From: Bilabrum cf. latius | Taxonomy: Eukaryota; Bigyra: Bicosoecida; Bigyra; Bicosoecida | Assembly (NCBI GenBank): GCA_965178125.1 | Contig: OZ237739.1 | Location: 248,001-312,000 of the forward strand | Length of the DNA: 64,000 nucleotides | Reading direction: 5' to 3' | Part shown: positions 23,643 to 34,317 of the stretch, piece after piece | Layout: each line of letters opens with the position of its first letter | Position numbering within the stretch: the first letter of the stretch is position 1 | Program-made: the position numbers and the translations under genes | Notes under the pieces: generated by a model | The model's input: only the letters and a program-made list of their open reading frames with translations | Told to the model about the DNA's origin: nothing | Databases searched by the model: none

Positions 23643-23885
23643 ATGGATATCGATCTTCGAAAGATTAGCCTTAAACGCCTACACGAACTTGTTAAACTCA
23701 AGAAACAACAACTCAAGTAGAGACCCAAATAGAAACTCAGCAACTATAACCTGTTTGTAAAAGAAATGTACCCCGTTATGCGCAAAAAGGACCCCGAGCG
23801 ATACAAGAACGTCGGCAATTTTACCAAAGATGCTAGTTCCCACTCGTGGTTTGCCCAGTGGAAAAAAGAAAAGAAAATTGAATAA
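23643..23885 (+). CDS. Small basic protein, HMG/YABBY-like
   Basis: 80 aa, starting at ATATATGG. Two TAG codons are read as Gln (QLKQRPKQKLS). The centre resembles an HMG-box/YABBY-like helix set (YNLFVKEMYPVMRKKDPERY) with a C-terminal WFAQWKKEKK. It could bind DNA; no firm family. Confidence 0.5.
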
Positions 23886-23889
23886 TCCT

Positions 23890-23975
23890 CTGGATACTTA
23901 CACAGACGAGTGTGATTTTACAATTAATTCCGTATTAAACTATTTGGTTTTAATACAGAAATAAATTAATTTAAA
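23890..23975. terminator. Putative terminator hairpin between convergent viral genes
   Basis: After CACAGACGAGTGTGATTTT comes an imperfect stem-loop, ATTAATTCCGTATTAAA ... TTTTAATACAGAAATAAATT, located between the 3' ends of the genes at 23885 (plus) and 24000 (minus). Related hairpins occur at 31085-31118 and 41578-41611. Confidence 0.45.
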
Positions 23976-23999
23976 GATTCAAGATTCAGGATTCAGGAT

Positions 24000-25133
24000 T
24001 CAATTACTACAATACAACATGACCTCATTTGGAAAGACCCTCTTGTTTGCCATGGCTTCTCGCTTTGGTAGTCGTGCATGTTGTACCTTTTGAAAGAAAG
24101 TCTTTAATCTCTCTATTCGCCTCAATAACTCATCTAAATCTGGAGCATAGTTAACATGATAGGCTACTACCATCTTTTTCAATCCACTAAAATCACATTG
24201 ATCCAAGATCGGCAATTCTGCTCCCTCTATATCCATCTTAACACAATCACAACCCTCGATTGCCTCTTTAAAACTAATGGCTGGCACAATCACCCGTTTT
24301 CTTCCTCTCACCTTTCTTAAGGTGGTATGATTCCACTCTGATTTTGCTAGATACAAAGGGATTTCTCGGGTCTCACTATCCGCCACCACCGCTTGGTTAA
24401 AACAATTATCGGGGGTTACAGAATTCTAAACCAATATATTATAATTACCCTCATCTGGTTCATAACTCTTGATTGCTATTCCATGCATCTAACATCTGGC
24501 TGTAAATGCACCAATATTTGCTCCGATATCACACCACTTCTCCCCTTTCTCCTACTTGAAAAACTGTGTATATTCCATCTTTTTTCCTAACAATTCCTTA
24601 ATCACCTTGCTATCAGTAGTTTGCGGTCTCTCTACCAAATGATGATGATGATTATAAAAAACCAAACTGTATCTAGTACCTGTGAACGGTGCTGTCCAAT
24701 GCTCCTAACTGTGACCATAAAAGTAAAACGGTTTCCGATTAATATCGATTTGCTATTGAGTTCCATCCTAGTTTTTTACCACTAACTCTCCTCCTTTGTA
24801 ATTTCCAAAAGCCACAATCATGGTTATACCTTTGTTTAGGCTATCTGTATGAGGGGCACACAAAAAGTTTTTGTTGACGGTTATATTGCTGAAACGCAAA
24901 TTAGGATCAATCTAGCGCCCCAACTTCACCAGCATTTGATGAATCTCGGGATTCTTAACCATAACAGTACTTGGTTGCCAAGATTTATCTTTAGAAAACA
25001 TTTTCTAGACCAATCCAAAGTTACAAGTTGGTATACTTTTCTTTCCACCTGAAATCTTACGTCTTGTTTTTCCAACTGAAAAGGTAGGAAACTTCCACTG
25101 TTCTAAAGCATTAAATACGCTATCGTAATTCAT
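24000..25133 (-). CDS. Fusion of a 2OG-Fe(II)-type oxygenase and an FkbM-type methyltransferase
   Basis: 377 aa when eight or more TAG codons are read as Gln. N-terminal half (residues ~55-165): HTD (His95, Asp97), a GGELVV strand, then EHWT (His145) and [10 protein letters not shown] (Arg154), the facial triad plus 2-oxoglutarate Arg pattern of 2OG-Fe(II) oxygenases. C-terminal half: the SAM-binding loop [11 protein letters not shown] (200-210), YEPDEGN (acidic residue after strand 2), and the FkbM signature [10 protein letters not shown] near residue 300. FkbM enzymes O-methylate sugars and small molecules; the oxygenase part may be TET/JBP- or prolyl-hydroxylase-like. The substrate is unknown. 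The start codons of this gene and the next are only 39 bp apart, implying a shared promoter. Confidence 0.7.
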
Positions 25134-25172
25134 CTTAATCTTACGTGGCAAATTAAATCTAAGCTAATATAT

Positions 25173-25847
25173 ATGAACGCCAAAAACCAATTATGGTTGC
25201 ACGTTTTGTCTGTTGCTCAACAAACCTATCCTCACGATAAAGTTGCCCGTGACAAATACCTTGAATTAATGCGTAAAGAATTACGAATAGAACCCGATCT
25301 TGAACCCGAACCAGAACCCGAACCAGAACCAGTTCTTGAACCTGATAGCGATTCAGATGAACCAGAGCCTGAACCAGAGCCAGAACCTGAACCTGAACCA
25401 GAATCTAGACCTGCCACTCCACCATCTGCACCTAAACCCGAACCTGTTCCAAAACCTGAACCTAAACCTGCCATTCCACCATCTGGTGTGGATTTAAGCC
25501 CACCTAAATTACAACGAGAGCGATAGGTTTCTTTTGTAATTCCAGGTTTCGGTGATCCCGAACCTGAACCCGAACCCGAACCCGAACCTGAACCATTTAA
25601 AGTCGAAGTGGTTGATAGTGATAAACCCGAATTTCGATGGATGGTACAAGAGCAGGAAAACGGTGAATGGATCTATTTTGGTGATAAAGGTGCTCTGACT
25701 GCCAAAGAAATGGTGGATCGTAAAATGTGCAGTTGGAGACGTGCTTATTCCCGAGTCCATAGATATCTTAAACAACACCGTCCGGTGTCTGATGGATCTC
25801 TCGATCGATGGAAATGGGAGCAAAAATACTACTTAGCACAAAACTAA
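25173..25847 (+). CDS. Acidic Glu-Pro repeat protein
   Basis: 224 aa. Residues ~40-75 and ~128-145 consist of EPEPEP repeats, with a Pro-rich KPEP linker between them. A TAG at 25524 (RERQVSFV) is read through. The C-terminal ~80 residues form a folded-looking domain with several Trp ([20 protein letters not shown] ... [10 protein letters not shown]). The EP repeat may be an extended spacer, as in fibre or host-interaction proteins; function unknown. Confidence 0.6.
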
Positions 25848-25902
25848 AAACTAAATTGTTACTATTAGTTAATTGTATAATTAAATAACAGTAATTATCA
25901 AC

Positions 25903-26433
25903 TTAAGAACTCTAAGGAAGAACCAAATAGTTGAAAGCATAATCCTCATTACCTGCTGCGTTACCGGATAGATGGACTGTAAACTCATCAGTTCCTGCAA
26001 CCACTTTCAAAAACTCAGTTGCCCCTCCTGTTGGTTCAGTAGTTGTAGTAATATGAACATGATCACCTGCAACCACACCTGGGGCTGAAAAGGTCTAGGT
26101 TGCCAATGATGAACCACCAGTCCAACTGCCTGATCCATGGGCTTTAACTGCATTAGTGGAATTAACTGTGCCATTCAGATCAATATTACAATTCTCGCCA
26201 TCATTGCTAAACAATAATCTCATTCCAGCGGATAGTGCGTTTTTACCAAATCTAAGCTCATCTGCTTCTGAAAGGATGTAAGGTACTCCTATTGAGCCCT
26301 CAAATATAATACTTGAGTTGCCAACTAATACATCGCTTGGACCTAAAACTGGATTTAAGCGTAAAGTCTTTGCTCCCATTCTTGGGGCATAAAGGTTATT
26401 GGTATTTCTTGGGTCGGTCAGTATATCTGCCAT
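25903..26433 (-). CDS. Beta-rich hypothetical protein, possible virion surface protein
   Basis: 176 aa ending at TAA, with TAG codons at 26095 and near the end read as Gln. Rich in Gly, Ser, Thr, Asn and short strands, with no Cys pairs other than one, and no signal peptide. The C-terminal half (TFSAPGVVAGDHVHITTTT ...) looks like a single beta-sandwich. Fibre or spike-like function is a guess. Its ATG is 59 bp from the divergent ATG at 26493. Confidence 0.5.
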
Positions 26434-26492
26434 TATACTCTAAACCAGAAAATATTCCACCAATTCTTATTTTTTTTCTTATCTAGAGTATA

Positions 26493-27125
26493 ATGGAGGC
26501 AAGTCCTTTCTCACTTTCAGTCGGAACTTTTGTTCTAACTGCCCTTTACTATGCTGGCAAAATGATCTTAAGGAGTCTGCCTTAGAGATCAGTAGACCAG
26601 CGAAAGAAACGAGTTCTGGTAATGCCCAGAAAATGCTATAAAACCAGATTATGCCAAAGTGTTGAATCTAAAGACAAGAATCTACGATTAGTCGATCTTG
26701 ATGAAACAATCAAAGCCCTTGTGATTGGTGATGCTAAAGAGCAAATGAAATTGGCTTGGGGGGAGCAGCACCTTGATAAGAATGTTGCTCTAAGTATGAG
26801 ACGAAAGTACGTACTAGATGCAATTGAACTAACTAAAAAGGAATGGTTCACAAATTCCGACAGATAGCAAATCTACGTTTGCAGTGATGTTGAATTAGCT
26901 TTTGAAGTGTTCAAACATGATAGTATTTGTATTGCTGTACCAAGTCGCAAGTGCTCAAATGCTATTTTCGACTCATTGTCCGATCAAGATCGGGAACAAT
27001 ACTTAGATTCCCGCAAAGATTTCTCGCCTTATGAAAATAGCAATGCTATTACTTTCAACGGCTACGATGAACTAGAGCAAAAGGTTATTGCCATGTACCC
27101 CAAACTAAGATCCAAACTACATTGA
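26493..27125 (+). CDS. Hypothetical membrane-anchored protein
   Basis: 210 aa with an N-terminal hydrophobic helix (VGTFVLTALYYAGKMIL), then a basic region and a soluble domain with LRLVDLDETIKALVIGDA and QIYVCSDVELAFEVF strands. TAG codons at 26595 and 26868 are read as Gln; the stop is TGA. I do not recognise the soluble domain. It sits between the spike-like gene and the SET gene. Confidence 0.6.
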
Positions 27126-27175
27126 ATACTCTAGAACTCTAGAACTCTAGAAATAAAATTACTACTATTTCATAT

Positions 27176-27550
27176 ATGTATCAAAATGATATAGTAATAA
27201 TAAAGAAAAGTCCTATCGCTGGTTACGGAGTATTTGCATCTAGAGATATCGCTCAAGGAACACCCATTGCTTATTTCTTTGGTATTGAAATGAGCACTGC
27301 TGATATTCGACTCAAATATGGCAACTTTAGATTCTGTTTAAGGAGACCATTCCGCAAATGGATCTGTTCCCGTGAATTGCCCCACGTTATTAACTTTGTA
27401 AATGGCTCGGGGTTTGGTAAGAGTGCCGATATGCAACCCAATGTTATAATCAAAGAACGATGGCTATTGCCAACTCGTGATATTAAACAAGGCGAAGAAC
27501 TATTGCTAAAATATCCAAGAGGGTACTTTCGTGACGTCAAATTGGAGTAA
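27176..27550 (+). CDS. SET-domain protein (putative lysine methyltransferase)
   Basis: 124 aa consisting of one SET domain: SPIAGYGVFASRDIAQGTPI at residues 12-31 (SET-N), INFVNGSG as the degenerate pseudoknot NHxxxPN region, and TRDIKQGEELLLKYP near the C-terminus. Its length is close to the small viral SET protein of chloroviruses, which methylates histone H3K27. Host chromatin modification is therefore a plausible role, by inference. The start overlaps a CATATATG element. Its 3' end overlaps the GIY-YIG gene by 14 bp, tail to tail. Confidence 0.75.
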   Translation: MYQNDIVIIKKSPIAGYGVFASRDIAQGTPIAYFFGIEMSTADIRLKYGNFRFCLRRPFRKWICSRELPHVINFVNGSGFGKSADMQPNVIIKERWLLPTRDIKQGEELLLKYPRGYFRDVKLE

Positions 27551-28109
27551 TCTTGATTTTCACTTTGATCTTTGGTTTGGATTGCTATTCAAGCCATTGC
27601 TGGTGTTTTAGAGAGCGGCGGTGTTCTGCTAAACTGCCACGAGTAACAACTGCTCCACATTCACATGTTATTTTCTAACGCTTTCGTTCATTGATTTCCC
27701 CCTTGTTGTTTGCACGATATTGTTTACACTGCTTTAAGTGTTTATCACGATTTATTTGATAATATTGTTTCTTGTAATCTTGATCAGATTTCGCTATAAT
27801 TCCAGATGGAATACGCCCATTAATACAAGGGTTGTTTTTGATCCAATGGGCTTCATGTAATTCCAATTCTTGTCGAGTTGAGCAAGGATACGTTTCAACT
27901 AACTGTATTGCAACTTTGTCTAAACCACGTTCTAACAATCTAAATGAGGAGATGTTGTAAAAGTTGCCCCGCTACCACCGATTAAAATCATCTTTGTGTT
28001 CTTTTAACCTCTATTTCAATGTTCGCGTTGTACTACCATAATATGGCAATAATACTGGGCTTTCAGTTGAATAAATCATATAAATTTTTCCTTTTGAGTA
28101 ATCTGGCAT
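27537..28109 (-). CDS. GIY-YIG nuclease with C-terminal zinc-finger-like motif (intact copy)
   Basis: 190 aa. The N-terminal GIY-YIG fold shows KIYMIYSTE (GIY equivalent), LLPYYGST (YIG equivalent), RLKEHKDDF with the catalytic Arg, and a distal Glu in TRQELELHEAHWI, followed by NNPCIN. Then comes a coiled, Tyr/Gln/Lys-rich linker and a CECGAVVTRGSLAEHRRSLKH motif (Cys2His2-like). Four TAG codons are read as Gln. It is a paralogue of the interrupted gene at 42422. Such proteins in giant viruses and PLVs behave as homing-type or repair nucleases. Confidence 0.8.
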
Positions 28110-28142
28110 TAGATTTTCAAATGAAAATCAATTTCAAGTTTC

Positions 28143-29153
28143 TCAGAATAAAAAGCACTTGCTTTGAGTGACAGCGTATCTATTAATCTTATCTATGTAC
28201 ACCCATCGACTAGATTTAAACTAATCCTCTAAAAGATGCATCTGTTTCTTGTTTAAACTCAAATATTTATCCATTAGGAAGTTACGGTCTCTCTCGGGAG
28301 TCTATCTGTAAATAATATAACTCTAACACTCTCGATGCAACAAACGGGTTTTCCTGTAATCACTGGGAGAGTGCGTAACCCATATTACACTCGCTCCATG
28401 GGATCTTCCTTTAACAAGTAAGTGTTCCGCTAAAAACATGGCTCTTGATTCTAGTTCACCCTCGATATCATCAAACATCAACACACTTGGACGTTCTAGC
28501 AATTTATGCAATCCCGGTGTGAAAGCATATTTACCACCTCTTTTCATGGCAACTTTCATTCTATCCAAGGCTTTCTCACCCTCAATCCTTTGTTCTGGAT
28601 CCATGCCTTTCTTTGTATGTTTAAACTCAATTACTGCATCTCGATATAATCTTGCTGAATCGTCTGGAACAACCAGTTCATGAATCGGGACTTCTATCAT
28701 TCCTAATTCTTTGAATCGAGATTCCTAGGGTTTTCCGTTTACTACTACAATCTACAAGTTTGGATTTAAGTTTCTCATTGTTTGCAATATCTCAATTCCA
28801 AGAGTAGTCTTGCCACTTCCAGCCATTCCAAAGTTGTAAATACAACAACGAGGACTCTCTTTAGTCATCAAGGGGATGATCTTTCCACTCTAGTTTTTAA
28901 ATTTGTAGATTTTAAAACCCCTATCTCGTAACTCCTCCCAGTGCTTTGGTTGATTCTTGACGATTCTAGCCTTGCGTTCGCCGATCTTGTACCTTAGGTA
29001 AGCCTAATCTACTGTTTCTTCTTCTGAGTCTTCAGAATCGCTGTCGCTTACGTTTTCATAAACTTTCGGCATGAAATAAATCACCTTTCCATCTCCGTAA
29101 AGTGAATATGCTATTGGATTACTGTTTTCCTATCTCATGGTACTTAAACTCAT
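28143..29153 (-). CDS. A32/FtsK-HerA-type genome packaging ATPase
   Basis: 336 aa. Walker A is GMAGSGKTT (residues 109-117), Walker B is VLMFDDIEG, and a downstream GASVIWVTHSPSDYRKTR segment carries sensor-like residues. This enzyme pumps DNA into capsids in PLVs, virophages and NCLDVs. TAG codons (for example at 28323, 28725 and within VDQAYLRY) are read through; the true stop is TGA at 28143, adding ~60 residues after the first TAG near the C-terminus. I chose the ATG at 29153 (TATATATGAG) over the internal 29138. Only 42 bp separate it from the divergent core-protein ATG. Confidence 0.88.
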
Positions 29154-29195
29154 ATATATAGACGTACATGAGAAATTATTTCTTGCCAAGTATAT

Positions 29196-30623
29196 ATGAG
29201 TAGTAATATCTCTACACAAGAACAAGAGCGATTGATGCTCCTTAAACTATTACAACAAAGTATCGCTGGTTCTGCAGGAATCGAGTAGGAACGAATCGGT
29301 GAATTACAGCAAGATATCTAGGATCGCGTACAAGCCTTTAAACGTGCCGAGCGAACTAAGAAGTTACGCCAAGCAGGTTTCCTAAATTAGGAGGAAATGC
29401 GTGATGATCGCCGGGCAAAAGCCAGAATCAGTACTTTAATGACTCAATTAGAGCGAGAGGATGATGAAAATATGGATTCCATGATAAATATTGCCGCCAA
29501 AATTGTTGAAACCCTTGGAATGCACGATATTGTTGATCCCAAATACATCGAGTCCCTAAATCGACGAGTTGACAAATTAAAACCAAACCGTATAGGTGCT
29601 TTAGCCCAAGTTGCCTACGATGAAGCCATGGAATCTGCCAGTCAAGCTTTACTCAAGAAAGTTCAAGATCCCGATCTCAGACGCCGAGGAACACAAAGCA
29701 GTGCAACTGGTGGTCCTTCATCATCTATCAATCCCATTGATCTGGATGATGGTATCGGACCGGCTAGCGGTGCTGGACAAGGCGGCGATGGCGGAGATGA
29801 TGTTGGTAAAGATGGAGGTGGAGATGATGATGATGATGATAGTGCAGATGATGATACCCAATATGTTGATGGAGCAAGCTTTTTCTCAAATAGCAACACC
29901 CTACAGTCTAAAGCACCAACAGAATCCTCTAATCGTTAGGGCATATACAGACCAAGTATTGCATCACCTACCAAAGCTCTTAGGGCAAAATCCAGGATTC
30001 CAATCAAACCAAAACGGAAAATTAAAGTATCCGCTAAAGCACGTGCTAGTGCCGAACAAGGCAGCGCCGAAGGCAAAGCAGCTGCTCAAGGTGCTAGCGA
30101 GAGCGCAAGTGGTTCTGCAAGTGGTGCAAGTGGTGCAAGTGGTTCTAGTGAAGGTGCAAGTGGTGCTGCAAGTGGTTCTGCAAGTGGTGAGGTTAAAGGC
30201 AGAGGTGCTAAGCAACCAAGCAAGAAAAACTCCAGCAAACCCGATTCCATCCAGAAACGTGCCATGCAACTCGCTGGTGCTAAACGCCGTGCATACGTGA
30301 ACGCCACACAAGGCGAAGCTTTACGAGATGCGTATAATGTAATTAAAGGAGGCAAACCTTAGTTTCCTGTTGCTCAAGATAAACAAGCAAGTAATTTGAA
30401 AGGCGGAGGCTTACTGCAAGAGGTTGGTAAACTAGCTTTTGATGGTTTAGTAGCTGGACCTTTACGCAAAGTAATTGGTGATAAGGGATTAAAAGCAGTT
30501 GCTCCAAAAGCACACAGGAGAATCAATGCTAATGAACGTCGTGCTGGCAAGCAAGGTTAGAAAGCATAGGATGAGCAATTACTATTAGATCGATTAAGAC
30601 GTCGAAGACGTGCTAATGGATGA
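29196..30623 (+). CDS. Arg-rich, low-complexity core-like protein
   Basis: 475 aa if TAG codons (29278, 29320, 29383, 29937, 30360, 30558, 30567) are Gln. The N-terminal third is predicted helical and Gln/Arg/Glu-rich. A Gly/Asp linker (GGGDDDDDDSADDD) follows, then a basic segment (RIPIKPKRKIKVSAKARA), an Ala/Ser/Gly repeat (SGSASGASGASG), and an Arg-rich C-terminus (LLLDRLRRRRRANG). This arrangement resembles DNA-condensing core proteins of other linear dsDNA viruses, but no homology is claimed. It is adjacent to and divergent from the packaging ATPase. Confidence 0.55.
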
Positions 30624-30660
30624 GTTATGTTAAAAATAATAATATATAGAGAAATCATAT

Positions 30661-31071
30661 ATGTCAGATATTAATGGCGAACAATGTCGTATTTGGAGGT
30701 ATAAAGGTAGACTCCATAGAGTTGGCGGTCCAGCAATTGAATTTGTCAACGGTAGAAAGGAATGGTGGTCTCACGGAATACGCCACCGAGCAGATGGTCC
30801 TGCTATTATCAACCCTGATGGCTCTGAGTATTGGTATAAGGAAGGAAAACGCCATAGAAAAGACGGACCTGCATCCACAGATTCAGAAGGTACTAAAATA
30901 TGGTACTGGCATGACGTACGCCATAGAAAAGATGGACCAGCGTGTATTTATCCCAATGGAGCCCAAGTCTGGATGTTCAAAGGAAAACGCCATAGGGAAG
31001 ATGGACCAGCGTGTATTGGGGCTGATGGTCGAAAGGAATGGTATATTCATGGAGAAGAACAAGATGTCTAA
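30661..31071 (+). CDS. MORN-like repeat protein
   Basis: 136 aa made of five or six ~22-residue repeats with the pattern GKRHRxDGPA ... G ... WYxxG. This WY/HR/DGPA repeat resembles MORN_2/YwqK-like repeats abundant in giant viruses. The same repeat is fused to a RING finger in the gene at 34318. It starts at CATATATG and stops at TAA. It may be a protein-binding scaffold; function unknown. Confidence 0.65.
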   Translation: MSDINGEQCRIWRYKGRLHRVGGPAIEFVNGRKEWWSHGIRHRADGPAIINPDGSEYWYKEGKRHRKDGPASTDSEGTKIWYWHDVRHRKDGPACIYPNGAQVWMFKGKRHREDGPACIGADGRKEWYIHGEEQDV

Positions 31072-31084
31072 AAATATTTCTGAG

Positions 31085-31118
31085 AATTCCCTATTAATAT
31101 CAATTAAATTAATACGGA
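31085..31118. terminator. Putative terminator hairpin
   Basis: AATTCCCTATTAATATCAAT ... TTAATACGGAATT folds as a stem-loop just downstream of the MORN-like gene. It is followed by CACAGTTGTCTGTGTACTTA, which matches the word next to the 23890 hairpin. Confidence 0.4.
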
Positions 31119-31209
31119 ATTATTCGCAAAATCACAGTTGTCTGTGTACTTATATAGAGAGAAATTTATTTTTAAAATACCAGTGGGAATTTATCTATGA
31201 TAATATATA

Positions 31210-32415
31210 ATGAATAGTATCACAGATAAATAGCGAAAAATACTCAACCACTTGTACTACGATAAAAAGAGTTTTCTTGGACGGGATCGCTTTTGGAAAC
31301 TTGCTTTGGATTTCGGTGTAGATCTACCACGACGAACCGTCTACTCTTGGCTGAGTAATCAAGAGGTGTATCAAATGCAAAAACCAACACGCCAAGCCAA
31401 AAGTATTAAATCTACTCGATCCAAAGCACCATTCAACAAACTACAAATAGATCTAGTTGATATGAGTAGTAGCACAACAGCAAGAGGAGCAAATTGGTTA
31501 CTAACTGCGATTGATGCCTATACCCGAAAAGCATACGCTTTGCCAATGAAAAATAAAAATGAAAAGACTGTTCTTGATAGTTTAGATCTTTTGCTGGATG
31601 AACTACCCAAATTACCCAAATCCATCTAGAGCGATAACGGTTCAGAGTTTATCAACAAGAAATTTAAAGCCCGTTTAAAATCCTTGAAAATTAAACAGAT
31701 TTTGAGTACTGCAGGAAAGCCTTAGACCAATGGACTCGTTGAAAGATTCAATGGCACGCTCAAAAGATTTATTAAAAGCGATTTACTGAGCACAGGCGAA
31801 AATGATTGGGATGTTAACTTGCCATTATATCTCAAAGCATACAATTCCACTCCACAAACTACCACGGGTAAAGCACCTGATAAATTGGTTGAGGAATGGA
31901 AACAATCAAATATGAAAGAGGCTCCTGAAATCAAACAAGCATCCAAGCAAGATTTGGCAACCCAGCAATTCAAGATTGGCGATCAGGTACGAATTAAATT
32001 AGTCTAGAACCAAAACTAGAAACGTGCGGAAAATTGGTCCAAGGATTTATACCAGGTTGCCGAGGTGTTTAAGCCACGATAGCCTTGGAGTCCTTTCCAG
32101 TATCAAGTTAAGGATAGCCAGGGAGGCTTACTTAAAACCAAGTATGGCAACGAGGATTTGCAACAAATCAATGCGGTGGAAAACAAGAGTAAATTAGCGG
32201 AGCGATTTGAACTTAGTAGCATTACACGTCCCAGTGTCCGAGATGGCGAATAGGGATACATTGTTAGATACAAAGGATACTCTAAACCGGAATGGAATAG
32301 CCTGAAAAATTTGGAATTGGATGTACCAAAAATGGTACGGCTATTTGATAAGCGACACAATGTGGTTTGGAAAAAAGACAAGAAAGACAAATGGACTTTC
32401 TCATGGAAAAAATAA
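31210..32415 (+). CDS. Retroviral-type (rve) DDE integrase with C-terminal chromodomain
   Basis: 401 aa. The DDE triad is visible: Asp in LQIDLVDM, Asp in QSDNGSEF, Glu in GLVERFNGTLKR. A C-terminal chromodomain follows (YIVRYKGYSKPEWNSLKNL), as in Polinton/Maverick integrases. TAG codons at 31231, 31627 (SIQSDNG), 31723, 32005, 32017, 32080 and 32250 fall inside the protein and are read as Gln; one immediately precedes the second catalytic Asp. It probably catalysed the insertion into the GBP gene with the 5-bp duplication. A chromodomain can direct integration to marked chromatin. Confidence 0.9.
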
Positions 32416-32501
32416 CAGTTAAATTTCATTGATCATATTATATGAGTTATGAATAGTATTTGAAGTATAAAAACACACGTATTAGCACGTTGCCATAGTA
32501 C

Positions 32502-33512
32502 ATGAGTTATCTTAAAAGTATATATGATGATGATTTATATAGAATCATTAACAGCACACCAAAGTTAAAAGTTGGAACCGATTGTAGTGGCATAGATGCA
32601 CCAATTCATTCCTTAAAAATCATGAATATACCTTTTCAATATGAATTTGCATCAGATATAGATAAATCAGCTAAAGCCAGTATTAAATGCAACCACCAAC
32701 CGCGCATATTTTATGATAATATAATGACACGTGATCATTCAAAATTACCCAAACTAGATTTATATTGTGCCGGATTTCCATGCCAATCATTTTCAACATT
32801 GGGTAAACGTCAGGGATTTGACGATAATAAAAACAGAGGAACTGTGTTTTTTCACTGTTACGAAACCATAAAACAAACTCAACCACAAATGTTTATTCTA
32901 GAAAACGTTAAAGGACTGTTAAGCCATGATAAAGGCAAAACTTTTAAAACAATCATGGATCATCTTTCAGCATTAAAAGGATATTTCATTCATCACTAGG
33001 TTTACAATACACTGGATTATGGATTGCCGCAATCCAGAGATCGCGTTTACATAGTGGGTACAAAAGGATCATTTGTGCCGCCCGAGCCCATAAAATTACC
33101 CATAGGAATTAAGGAAATACTTGAACAAAATGTTAATGATCCATATTATTTTCAAATCACCCCACACAAGAAACAATTAATCAAAGATTCTTTGTCCAAT
33201 GGTTTGATTGATAACATCAAGAATGATTGGGTAATGAATTTGAATGTATCATCATACAAAAGAACAGGTGCTTAGCTGGGAATATCACCATGTTTACTTG
33301 CTGGAGGTGGTGGTAATTGCACATTTTTTATTACATCACTCATGCGCAAACTAACACCCCTAGAATATCTAAGATTGCAGGGATTTCCTCCAGATTTTAA
33401 AATTTGCGTTAGTAGAGCACAGACATATAAACAGGTTGGAAATGCAATGTCGGTTAATGTGGTGTGTTTTATTCTAAAAAGCATGCTGATGGGATTGAAA
33501 GGGGGAAAATGA
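32502..33512 (+). CDS. DNA (cytosine-5) methyltransferase
   Basis: 336 aa with the C5-MTase motifs in order: GTDCSGIDAP (motif I, residues 25-34), GFPCQSFS (motif IV, catalytic Cys94), ILENV (motif VI), SRDRVYIVG (motif VIII) and LRLQGFP with QVGNAMS (IX/X). TAG codons at 32998 and 33274 are read as Gln; the stop is TGA. It could modify viral DNA for protection or silence host DNA. No restriction partner is recognised nearby. Confidence 0.88.
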
Positions 33513-33600
33513 CGCGCTGTTAAAAGAACTGGATATCATTTATGCATTAAATCATTTACATAAAAAATGATTTAAGGCTAATTTACATTAATTAGAATAT

Positions 33601-33924
33601 ATGGAATACAGTCAACTCCTTCCTTTTAAAATCATGTTTGATAAGAAATCCGATCGATTATTGCTTGGATGTGTGGAATTTCCAATCGAAGAAATAGAAA
33701 GAATAGAACTATCTCGCATTAGCAAAAATGCCATCGATTTCCACCTGCCTTTACTTAAAAAAGAACTCGAGCTAATGGATATTGATCCTAATCACTCTGA
33801 TCTAAAATACAAAGCAGTTAAGCCTAACACTGGTGGTCCATCCCTTTATCAATCACTCAATACCGAAAACAAAATTAAAGTGATAAACCAAATCTTAGAT
33901 ACATTAAATCTAATTTCTACTTAA
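33601..33924 (+). CDS. Hypothetical protein
   Basis: 107 aa starting at AATATATGG and ending TAA. Mixed charged sequence with LLLGCVEFPIEEIERIELSR near the N-terminus and a helical C-terminus. No membrane segment and no recognised family. It lies between the methyltransferase and the tRNA, preceded by the recurrent AAATGATTT hairpin. Confidence 0.5.
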   Translation: MEYSQLLPFKIMFDKKSDRLLLGCVEFPIEEIERIELSRISKNAIDFHLPLLKKELELMDIDPNHSDLKYKAVKPNTGGPSLYQSLNTENKIKVINQILDTLNLIST

Positions 33925-34086
33925 AGAAATATCTCAATATACTTTGTGCGATGAATCTTAAAAGCGTTTCCTCCTTGTCATTCGAAATTTGAATTAGTTT
34001 TCATCGTACTAGTATAGGAAATACCATGGAAATACCTGTTTGTTAATCCATTGATTCTAAGTATTTACTCATTAAATTCACCAATT

Positions 34087-34155
34087 GGATTATGTTGTAA
34101 CGGTAGCATACTAGCCTCATAAGCTAGAGATTCAGGTTCGATTCCTGATAATCCA
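34087..34155 (+). tRNA. tRNA-Met (anticodon CAT)
   Basis: A 68-nt cloverleaf plus discriminator A. Acceptor stem GGATTAT/ATAATCC (7 bp, perfect); short D arm with loop AACGGTA; anticodon stem CTAGC/GCTAG with loop CTCATAA (anticodon CAT); T arm TCAGG-TTCGATT-CCTGA (5 bp, perfect). No CCA is encoded. The D arm is short (3 bp). The rest of 33925-34317 holds no gene, only a second T-arm-like sequence at about 34190. Confidence 0.85.
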
Positions 34156-34317
34156 AATCCAAAGAAAACTAACAGCAATTAATTTGCGTTCCACTCTGCA
34201 AATCTCGGTTCGATTCCGAGGTGATACCTAGTATCACTAGTCACAGCAGCGAGCAATGTTTTCTGCAAAAACATCATTTGTTTCTGGGTTTCCTATTGTA
34301 AGAAACTCAAACTCAAA

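Noticed and set aside
34170-34240. Second tRNA downstream of tRNA-Met
   Set aside because: Only a good T arm (TCTCGG-TTCGATT-CCGAG) is present. The putative anticodon stem leaves a loop of 8-10 nt and no 5' acceptor strand pairs with GTGATACC. At most a fragment.
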